Assembly (NCBI RefSeq): GCF_019393635.1
Contig: NC_057865.1
Span: 298,256,385-298,320,384 of the forward strand
Origin: Dromiciops gliroides
Taxonomy: Eukaryota; Chordata; Mammalia; Microbiotheria; Microbiotheriidae
Direction of reading: 5' to 3'
Length of the DNA: 64,000 bases
Shown here: piece by piece, positions 56,277 to 64,000 of the stretch
Layout: the number at the start of each line of letters is the position of its first letter
How positions within the stretch are numbered: position 1 is the first letter of the stretch
Notes under the pieces: model-generated
The model's database searches: none
What the model was told of the DNA's origin: nothing
What the model saw: only the letters and a program-made list of their open reading frames with translations
Program-made: the position numbers and the translations under genes

Positions 56277-57171
56277 GTGGCATAGAAAATGCCCATAACA
56301 CACTGGCTTGGCCTGGTGTTGTATTCCGATATCTAAAATCCCCAATACTCATATCAATACCTTGCTGCTTACTTCTACATTTCTGTAAAATATATACCCT
56401 TCCATGGCAAAAGAAGCGGAGTCTTGAACTATGTTGATGATTGTCATTCTTATTCGGCTTAAGTTTTTCTTCTTTAACCCCTCTATATTGTCTGTCAGTC
56501 TTTTCACCATACAAATGCTTTATAAGATTACTAATTAAAGACAAAAGCAGGTTAGCAAAATTATGAACAAAACGAGCATATCTGGAATTTAAAGGGTTTT
56601 CTAAGGTTGTCTCAGAAGCACAGTCAGGCTGGGGAAGGGCTGAGCCTGAAGCTGCAAATGCAGGTAGAAAAAGTTGAGCATGGGCATCAGATCTCTGGAC
56701 TTCCCAGGCAGGGGAAGCTATGGGCTTGGCCATAGGAGGAGTAGAGGGTGGGGTCTGGGGAGGAGGGGAGGGACCAGCACAATTTGAATCAGACTTGATT
56801 TTGAACTCAGGACTGGATTCCTCTTCCCCCACTTTGCCTCCAGGTGCTAGGGGATTAAAAGCTTCTAGAGGGTGGGTCATTGCCTCCAGGCATGCAAAAT
56901 TAAAGCAACAATTACTGTTAGAACTGGGAAAAGCTGCGGGAATCTCTTCAGGTTTCTCTGAAAAAGCATGGTTGGGAGAGGGAGAGATATTTCCTTGTGT
57001 GAGTAAGTTGCTGGCTCTTTTAACAAAAATAAAAAGAAAAATAGAAAATCCACAAAAACAAAGCATTAACATGATCTTATCTCCCATTTGTCCGGTTAAA
57101 CAGACTAAAATCAAAAATAGGATAATTAGGGAGTTTAAAAGGTCCATTCGAAAAAATTTAAAGGAAAACAC
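56263..57171 (-). CDS. Truncated proviral ORF, 302 codons including host read-through
   Basis: The same frame as at 15863-16741, with a start 9 codons further upstream owing to an indel in the leader. The last ~20 codons are host sequence read through the junction. About two dozen base differences from the other copy are mostly amino-acid changing, and none creates a stop. The zinc-knuckle-like cluster has lost its first Cys (Arg here) and also has Tyr at the His position. No evidence of expression. Confidence 0.4.
   Translation of the reverse strand: MFSFKFFRMDLLNSLIILFLILVCLTGQMGDKIMLMLCFCGFSIFLFIFVKRASNLLTQGNISPSPNHAFSEKPEEIPAAFPSSNSNCCFNFACLEAMTHPLEAFNPLAPGGKVGEEESSPEFKIKSDSNCAGPSPPPQTPPSTPPMAKPIASPAWEVQRSDAHAQLFLPAFAASGSALPQPDCASETTLENPLNSRYARFVHNFANLLLSLISNLIKHLYGEKTDRQYRGVKEEKLKPNKNDNHQHSSRLRFFCHGRVYILQKCRSKQQGIDMSIGDFRYRNTTPGQASVLWAFSMPQKSS
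56277..56324. repeat. Left 48-bp direct repeat flanking the truncated ERV
   Basis: Begins GTGGCATAGAAAATGCCC and ends GGCCTGGTGTTGTAT. No mismatch is seen against 57640-57687. Confidence 0.95.
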
Positions 57172-57263
57172 AGCCAGTACACCAGTACTTAGCAGTTAAA
57201 GGGAGAGGGAGGGGAAATTTCTTACCCAACCAGAAGATCAGAAGAAGACTGAGGTTTAGCTTT

Positions 57264-57281
57264 CCTCTTCGTGGTCAGCCA
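57264..57281 (-). promoter_or_regulatory. Primer-binding site candidate, truncated ERV
   Basis: Identical to the 18-base site at 16859-16876, two bases from the LTR. Confidence 0.55.
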
Positions 57282-57283
57282 TC

Positions 57284-57639
57284 TGTTAAGGGTTAAAATT
57301 CTAGCTAAACTGTCTAAAATATCTAATGAGTGGTCGCCAATAAATTATAAGCTTTAGCAAGAGTTAGACTTTTAAGCATTTATTAAGGAGAATAAGACTT
57401 TGGTAAAGAGAGAGAAAGGCCTAGATTCCTATCTATTAAAGGGAGAGCACATTTCTAGCTCCGCTCTCCACCCAAGTCCAGAGGAAAGAGCGCGAGAGTG
57501 AGCGCCAGTCTCTTCCTTCCTCCTCCCACTAGCTCGCGTCACTTCCTGACTCCTGGTCTTGCCCTCAAAGACCTTCCCTTCATGGGCAGAACTCTTCTAC
57601 AGTAAGTATCCAGCAGGTGGCGTTATTCCAATCGTTACA
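57284..57639 (-). repeat. 5' LTR of the truncated ERV
   Basis: 356 bp with intact TG and CA ends and AATAAA. It differs from the 13.5-kb LTRs at roughly 15 positions by eye, so it is a separate, older insertion and not a duplication of that locus. Confidence 0.92.
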
Positions 57640-57687
57640 GTGGCATAGAAAATGCCCATAACACACTGGCTTGGCCTGGTGTTGTAT
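57640..57687. repeat. Right 48-bp direct repeat flanking the truncated ERV
   Basis: Begins at the base after the LTR's terminal A and matches 56277-56324. Confidence 0.95.
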
Positions 57688-57689
57688 GT

Positions 57690-57905
57690 CTTGACTCTCT
57701 TTGAAGCCATTTGGGGTTTTGTTTAAAAAGATACTGCAGTTGTTTGTCATTTTCTTCTCCAGCTCATTTTATAGATAAGCAAACTAAGGCCAACAGGGTG
57801 AAGTGACTTACCCAGGGTCACACAGCTAGGATGTAGCTGAAGCTGGATTTGAACTCAGGTTTTCCTGGCTTCAGGCCCTACAGTCTAACCACAGCAATGC
57901 CCCCC
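57690..57905 (-). mobile_element. Long-tailed CORE-SINE, minus strand
   Basis: 'ttgaagccatttggggtttt', 'tgacttacccagggtcacac' and 'gatttgaactcaggttttcc'. The truncated ERV inserted at its 3' edge. Confidence 0.82.
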
Positions 57906-59494
57906 TGTCTGCCCTTGTGTACTTCTGTGGGGAAGAATGATTGTGGGAAGTTCTAGTTGGAAGTTCTTGGTTTCCATATAACTGGTCCCCAAAAGTCATG
58001 TTTACTTACCTTGCTTTGAAAAAAAAAAAAAGGTCCCTTTTTGCTGCTGTTTTTTGTCACCAATGGGAGGTTGGATAAATTCCTTAGAGACCAGAACATG
58101 ATGGGATTTCTGTGTCTATCTACTATCATTTTCAATTCTGTATATTATAAATCTTGGCTGGATGAGATAGCAACATTCTTAGCTTACTTTTGTGCCATTC
58201 ACTGATTTACATGGCTCCTGCCTCTATCCTTGTTTCATCTCCAGAGAAATTTGGTCATCTAATAATGTATTTGCATGAAAAAAGGAAGGAAAGGGCTCTG
58301 AGTGTCAATGCCATTTTCTTGTTGTGCTGGTCCTGATAGCTACTTTAACCATTGGTGCTCTGTGCCCATGTCCAGCCAGAACTAATCCATGACTTCTACA
58401 TATTGCTGAATAAACTTCCCCTATTCCCTGCCCAATACACACATTTAGCTCCTGGAGTTTGCTGTGTCTTGGCAGGGGAAATGGGCCATGCTTGTGGTGA
58501 GGTTGTGTGCCCAGCTTGTAATGCTGAAGAGCTATTATCCTGGCTGTAGGGGACCTGTTCATTTCTCTCAAGTGGATCAATTCCTTTGCCTGAGTGATGT
58601 TATGATCTTCTTATGAGTCCTCTCACAGAGCAGTAGCTTCTGGTAGTATTCAAGATGGAACCCAGGAAATAACTTGAGATGAGGGGATGAGGAAAAAAGA
58701 CTGCAGCTGAAGGGAAGGGGAGTGAGGCCAAAGTGAAATTGTGATAGGGTGCTTACAGAGAGGATAGGGTCAGAATCACCCACTATTGGTCCTGAAAAGT
58801 ATCTAAGGAATTCCAACCTACAATTCAGTTGATGATAAAGATGAGTCTGAGAAAGGGCAATTACTTTCTCAAAGTTATCCAGATAAAGGAGTAAAGAAGA
58901 CACAGTTTCAAGTCTGTATTCTAGCTTATATCACTACAACTTTCACTGCCTCCAGGAACCACTACAAGATTATAAATTACAGAATAGAGGCAAGGAGTTT
59001 CCTCATCAAGAGTTCCTTAAGCCAATGGAATCATAGATACATTTCCATCACACACTACCCCCACCCCCTGGCCAGCATGCCACATGGCTAAACTGCAAAG
59101 CATTAAAGAAGCAGATATCAGAGACAAGGAAAGGGGCCTAGAGCAGAGTATTAATCCTTTCCACCATCACAGGTTGGGATTAATAACCTTGAAGTAGAAC
59201 TGTGCAAGGGTAGAGATGGGGCAGATCCAGGGACAGAGACAATAGAGCTACCTCATGGCTGTCTTTGGGTTATGGCAGGAGGAGGGATTCTACCATGGTC
59301 TAGAATTCTGGGATTCCTGATTCCCAGAAGTTCATTCAGCTCTGAGGTCATGGCAGCTCCAGGATCAGAAGAGCTCAGCCTGTATATGAAATATTCCCTG
59401 CCCTCTGCCCCCAACCAGGTCCCTAATGCTAGTTCCTCCTCCCCTCCAAAACTGTAAATTCTGTATAAATTATTGTAGAAAGTTATTTATTTAC
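57906..59494. other. Unannotated stretch
   Basis: No gene or confident repeat is seen apart from an A-run at 58019-58031. Opposed frames at 58305-58580 and a 108-codon minus frame at 58577-58903 have no recognised domain. Confidence 0.45.
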
Positions 59495-59605
59495 ATTCAG
59501 TACTTGCCAATATAATGAAAGGTCCTTGAGGGCAAGGCTTTCCTTATTTTGTTGTTTGCCTTTGAGTCTCTCTTGCTTGGCACACTGGAAGCATTTAAGG
59601 AAGCC
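59495..59605 (+). repeat. L2 LINE 3' end
   Basis: 'gtccttgagggcaaggcttt' and 'cttggcacactggaagcatt'. Confidence 0.7.
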
Positions 59606-59884
59606 TTGGAAACCAGCTAATTGTGTGCTTTTATGGGGAAGGATGAAAGAACCACCCCCACCCCCCCATCTCTGACCTGGGAACCTGGAAGCTTCTAGTG
59701 TGGAATAGAAGAGTCTACATATAAGACATGATAAAGAACGGGCAGGACAGAAAAGAGGGGGAGCAAGGTGGAGGTGGGCAGGGGGGCATTGGATAGAGAA
59801 AGAAAAAGACAAGATGGGAGGGGAAAAGACAAAAACAAAACGAATTCCCCGGGCTGCAGAAGGAGTGAGGCAGGAATCAAGGGG

Positions 59885-60075
59885 ACAAAGTCTAGAGTTA
59901 GAAGAGACCTTAAAGAGAGTCAGTCACTGGTACTCCTTTTGTAGATGAGGACACTGTTGTTGGAGAGAGTGAATGACTTACCCCAAATCACAAAGAAAGT
60001 GGTGGGTAGCCAAGCTGGAAACTGAACCCATGTGTTCATATTCCCAAATCTTCAGCTCTTTCCATTCTATCAGGG
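59885..60075 (-). repeat. MIR
   Basis: 'tagagttagaagagacctta', 'gaatgacttaccccaaatca' and 'aaactgaacccatgtgttca'. Confidence 0.6.
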
Positions 60076-60501
60076 AGCATTTACACCCATGTTTTTTTTT
60101 TTTTTATTTCAAGGGCCGTCAGGCCTTGTGGTCCCTTAAGAGCTAGTCCCATTTTGGCAGCAGACTCTACCAGAAATTGGTTTGGCCCAAACCTTGGCTC
60201 ATAGACCCCTATCAGAAGCTGAATGAGAGCTGGGAGACTCTTCTGTTAAAGGTGGGATCTAGCTCTCCATTCATTTGCTGCTCCTATAAGGGCCCCAACA
60301 TTATGTCACTGAATATCTGTCAGGTCCTGTGATCTGAACAGCTGAATTAAGGTACTTCTTAGTACTCCAGGACACCAGACTCCTGATCTCAGGGAACTTG
60401 GAAAAGGATGCCCAAGACTCTTTACAAAACCACAAAGTGGCAAAAATGCCCCCACCCCCAACTTCCTGAAACAGAGATCTCAGATTGTAAGAGGGTCAGT
60501 G

Positions 60502-60531
60502 CTTGGCTTGGCTTGGCTTGGTTTGGCTTGC
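60502..60531. repeat. (GGCTT)n pentanucleotide
   Basis: Six units of TTGGC/TTGGT type. Confidence 0.85.
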
Positions 60532-60805
60532 ACAGAGAAAGATGAGCACAGGAGGAGAAGGATAGCAGCTGCCTGCCTAGCAGCCAGTTATCCTAATGAA
60601 TTGATTGTTTTCCTTGTTTTAGTGATCTGGCCCTTGGATTATAAAGAATATAACATATCTGCCATTCATTTCAAGATGATGATCCCAAAGTCCTCTTCTG
60701 GGAACCTGGGGGCTGTGAAACATCCCAAGCATTGTGTTACAAGTAATGTTGAATATGGGCAAATTTTCTTTGACTAGTCCATTTAGCTTTCAAAGGGCTT
60801 ATTAC
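60532..60805. other. No recognised element
   Basis: A 92-codon plus-strand frame begins in the pentanucleotide at 60499 and lacks any known domain. Confidence 0.4.

Positions 60806-60860
<55 letters not shown>
60806..60860. repeat. (CA)n microsatellite
   Basis: About 27 pure CA units. Confidence 0.97.
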
Positions 60861-60862
<2 letters not shown>

Positions 60863-61039
60863 CTGACATCTGGCCTGTTCTCAGGGAATTCCCCACTGTG
60901 GCTTTGCTCCAAATAACCAAGAAGAATCAATTTTGGAAATATTTATAGTCTGGTCAATTTTAGCCCCTGTTAAAATACCTCTTGGATGATTCATTGTACG
61001 AGGGAGGGCATCAGGGCCCTGTAGTTTAGAGTTAAAGAA

Positions 61040-61180
61040 GTCCTTTGAGATCATCTACTCCAATCCCTTTATATAAACAGAAGGGGAAATTAAGGCCTAG
61101 TGGAGAGAAATGAATTGCCCAAAGTCACACAGTTGATGAATGACTGAGTTGTGATCTGAATCTGGGTTTTCCAACTCTAA
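61040..61180 (-). repeat. MIR
   Basis: 'tatataaacagaaggggaaa', 'gaattgcccaaagtcacaca' and 'ctgaatctgggttttccaac'. Confidence 0.7.
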
Positions 61181-61445
61181 TTAATTCAACAAGGATTTAT
61201 TAAGCTCTTTCTATTTTCCTGGTGTTGGGATAAGCACTGAGACTACAAACATAAGCTGAAACAAAGACAGTCCCTGTCCTCAAGTAACTTGTATTCAACT
61301 AGGAGAAGACAACATATAAAAGGTAAAAGAAAACTGAAAAGTTGGGAGAAGGACTGAAAGCTGGAATAGGGGCATAGGACATGAAGTTGAACATCAGTAA
61401 TAAAGGTTGGAGAGGAATGAAGACAGAGTTTATGTACACATCTGG
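61181..61445 (+). repeat. R3 head fragment
   Basis: 'caacaaggatttattaagct', 'ggtgttgggataagcactga' and 'gtccctgtcctcaagtaact'. Confidence 0.65.
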
Positions 61446-61448
61446 CTT

Positions 61449-61611
61449 AAGGGAGGGAAGAAGAGAGAGAGATAAGGACAGAGAGAGAGAGAAAGAGAGG
61501 AAGAGGGAGAGGGAGAGGGAGAGGGAGAGGGAGAGGGAGAGGGAGAGAGAGAGGGGGGGGAGGGAGGGAGGAAGGAAGGGAGGGAGGGGGGAGAGAGAGG
61601 AGACAGTCAAC
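61449..61611. repeat. Long polypurine tract (GA / GGGAGA / GGGAGGGA)
   Basis: Almost pure purine, uninterrupted from about 61480 to 61602. It includes seven or so GGGAGA units, then G8 and GGGAGGGAGG. The tract has triplex (H-DNA) and G-quadruplex potential on the plus strand. Confidence 0.95.
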
Positions 61612-62107
61612 TAGACAGAGAGAGACACAAAGAGATAGAGAGAACAGAGTGGGGGAAGAGAAAATAATGGACTCTTTCACAAATTGGAGTCAGACAAGAT
61701 GTCTTTGAAAAATCTACTTCTGAGAGTTTTTGATTCTTGATTCATCTCATTACTCACTAATTAGAAGCAAACAATGAGGCAGCTAGGAAGGGTGGCATGC
61801 AAAGAAGATAAGCAGATAAACACTGAGGGCCCGTGAGCAGAAATGCAGTCAGCTGGTCATCCTGCCCTGGTCATTCTGGGCTTGGTGCTACCTCTGTGGC
61901 AACTCACTCACTGTCACTAAGAAAAAAGTTAGATTCTTTTCTGCATATGTTTGTTAACAAGGCAAGGAAGCTTGGAGTGTATTTTGCAAAGGTTTCCATC
62001 AAAAATGTCAGAATTTTAAAGGGTCAGCACTTACAGGAGAAAAAAAAAAGATATCTGGAAAAGTCTCTCCTGTAGAACAACTTACTTCCTGGCTAGAAGG
62101 AAGCATC
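61612..62107. other. No recognised element
   Basis: Unique-looking sequence with an A-run at 62040-62050; no gene seen. Confidence 0.45.
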
Positions 62108-62220
62108 CTTGTCTGTTGTTTGTCCTTCATTCTCGAAGAGGACTGTGACATCAGGGTGATGTCATGACTTGCATTGAATTAGATTTAAGTGAGGGAGGGC
62201 TGTGCAACATAATCCTTGTC
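62108..62220 (-). mobile_element. Composite SINE variant, 3' part only
   Basis: 'tgttgtttgtccttcattct', 'cagggtgatgtcatgacttg' and 'aagtgagggagggctgtgca' are the distinct tail of the variant seen at 2.3 and 12.6 kb. The head is missing. Confidence 0.75.
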
Positions 62221-64000
62221 CCAACACATGTCCATGGTCTCATGTGGATTTGTACATTGTGATAAAAAAATAGCTAATATGGCAACAAGATCCAGTCATG
62301 TTGCCCCTCCCCTGAAACCTATGATTCCATTGGGGCTATACTGAACATAGACAAAGCTTTGTGTCCTTCACTTTCCAATATATATGGGGTTGGTCATCAG
62401 ACTAAAAAGATGATGAATTTGGGAATGAATGGGACAAGTTTATGGAACTCTCTAATGAGCCATCAGAAGTGAGGGGGACTTCCTTCACCCCTTAACTTTT
62501 GAGGTTCAAGGTTCAAGGAATGGGAGACAATTTGCACAGGTTTTCTCAGACTTCCCCAAAAGCTCCTGAGCCAGGGCCTGGCCCAGGGGACTAACTTACT
62601 TTTATAGGGAGCATCAGACCTGAGTTCAGTCAACCTAAGTTCTAGGGCTAGCCATGATACAACTAGCTGGGGTAGCAGGAATAACTTACTCTACCTCCTT
62701 GAAACCCAGTTTCCTTCTCTGCAAAATGGGAAAAATGTTCCTTACACTATCTACTTTATAAAGATGTTGCGAAGACAGTTATTTGGAGACTTCAATGGAA
62801 TTGTTAGTTTGAGATTTGTCTGGTTTGTTGGTTTTGTTTTGTCTTGTCTTATTCTAAGTCCCGAAGTGATCAAATTAGCACAGGAAGCTCTTGATGGTGG
62901 AATTCTCTCTACTCATGCAGATAGTCACATAGCCTGCAAATTACAGTCTTCCAGAGTTGCCTAGGGCACACAACTAGTAAATGTAACAGGCAGGATTTCA
63001 ACCCCAGTCTTCCAGGGTCTTCCAGTCTCTGAAGCCAGAGACACTAACACATAATACCACACATGGCTATACTATTTACATTTCCCACTAACTTATGGGA
63101 ATTCCATCACACATACACAAGCAACTTGAAAAGACATTCTTAAATGCCATGACCCTTCTCTGAAATGGAACACTCTTTGAACGCACATTATAAGAAATCA
63201 AAGCCCAATTCCTAGGACTAGGTAAGATTCCCTGGAGCTTATACTGAGTTTGATTCTTCTATCTTCTTCCTTAGAAAGTGGAGGAGCATTGTTCATCTTA
63301 AGTGCTTCACCTACCGTCTCCTGGGAGGAGTTGGGCTGAGATGCTGGAGATCACCCACAGAGAGAGAAGCCTCTCCTCCTAATCACAGACTGAGAACATC
63401 ACCCTACAGTATCTCAAAACAAAACAAACAGAAAATGAACATGATTAGAGAGCATTTAGAAACTAGTCTAACCTTTCATTTCAATACTGATATTTTCTAT
63501 GATGACTCCTGCAGGTGATGATCCAGGCCCTGTCTGGATGGGCTGCTTCAGAAGGTAGTGAGTTTACCATCACTGGGGGTCATCACCTAGCCTCTCCTGT
63601 CCTTTGTTTTGCATATTTTAGGTGATATTCTTATTCCAGTGCAGGGTGAGTTAGATGATCTCTGAGGTATCTTCCAGTTGTGAGATTCTGAGCTTATGAC
63701 CTTGGAGCCATTGCAATCCAATGCTTGCACCATGACAGCTGCTACCTAAGGTCCAGGGGAAAATGTGGCAGTAGAAGAGAGCATGGCAAAGACTCAACAC
63801 AAGCTTCATGTTCAAGGGACTCTCCAGAAACTGAAAAGCTATGTCTTATCATTCACTTTGTTTCTGACTTTTGCAAAAGGACACCCACCCATTGCCACCA
63901 TTTTTATGTAAATGGTGTGTGTGAATTTATTTTTACGTTTAATACAGCAAATAATTAGATTTATGTATTCAGTGCCTGGCATGGCTGATAAAGAATGTCA
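62221..64000. other. Unannotated stretch with a weak MIR
   Basis: MIR-like sequence lies at about 62620-62780 (plus) and 62935-63050 (minus). The remainder, to the end of the window, shows no recognisable gene. Confidence 0.45.

Larger units (their letters stand above)
56325..57639 (-). mobile_element. 3'-truncated endogenous retrovirus of the 13.5-kb family
   Basis: On the minus strand it keeps the 5' LTR, the primer site, the leader splice donor and almost all of the long ORF. It then stops at a point equal to about 15917 of the complete copy. The remaining 2.4 kb, including the 3' LTR, is missing. Both ends abut 48-bp direct repeats, not a four-base duplication. The element-host junction at the truncated end can be read with a two-base overlap (AT). 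The ORF region is about 97% alike between copies by eye. Confidence 0.9.

Noticed and set aside
61299..61680. Ser/Leu- and Arg/Glu-rich frames on both strands
   Set aside because: They are low-complexity translations of the purine tract.

Overview
The window is nuclear DNA from a marsupial mammal. The main evidence is a dozen or more copies of a tRNA-headed CORE-SINE whose consensus begins GGGGCAGCTAGGTGGCGCAG, several with intact target-site duplications. It lies among MIR, L2, L3/CR1 and L1 remnants, AATAAA-bearing LTRs and long CA, GA, TA and GATA microsatellites, in AT-rich, CpG-poor sequence. The species cannot be fixed from the window. No multi-exon host gene, RNA gene, operon or CRISPR array can be supported, so this reads as intergenic or deep intronic DNA.

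Layout. 1-9 kb: an antisense L1 interrupted by a solo LTR (with CTGG duplications), a composite SINE and a MIR, then an older LTR split by a SINE. 9-13 kb: a GATA-type microsatellite, L3 remnants, a processed retrocopy of the small mitochondrial ATP synthase subunit gene ATP5MJ with an open 60-codon frame, and SINE/LINE 3' ends. 13.5-17.2 kb: a complete minus-strand endogenous retrovirus with two 358-bp LTRs that look identical and a GAAC target duplication. It carries a single 292-codon frame with a degenerate zinc knuckle and no recognisable pol. 17-53 kb: old repeats, a solo LTR of the same family (22.9 kb, ATTG duplication), a possible third type of LTR (36.5 kb), many SINEs, a two-phase hexanucleotide array (31.4 kb), and several repeat-free islands that may be conserved regulatory DNA. 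53-64 kb: a 78-bp minisatellite (54.7 kb), a second 5' half of the same retrovirus lying between 48-bp direct repeats (56.3-57.7 kb), and a long purine tract with quadruplex potential (61.5 kb).

The features do not form a pathway; the story is retrotransposition. One ERV family is present in three states: a recent complete copy, an older solo LTR, and a copy truncated at its 3' end in an unusual way. The two internal copies share an open reading frame, a leader splice donor and a primer-binding site that I cannot assign to a known tRNA. The only host-derived coding sequence is the ATP5MJ retrocopy. Coordinates of old repeats are approximate because they were judged by eye.
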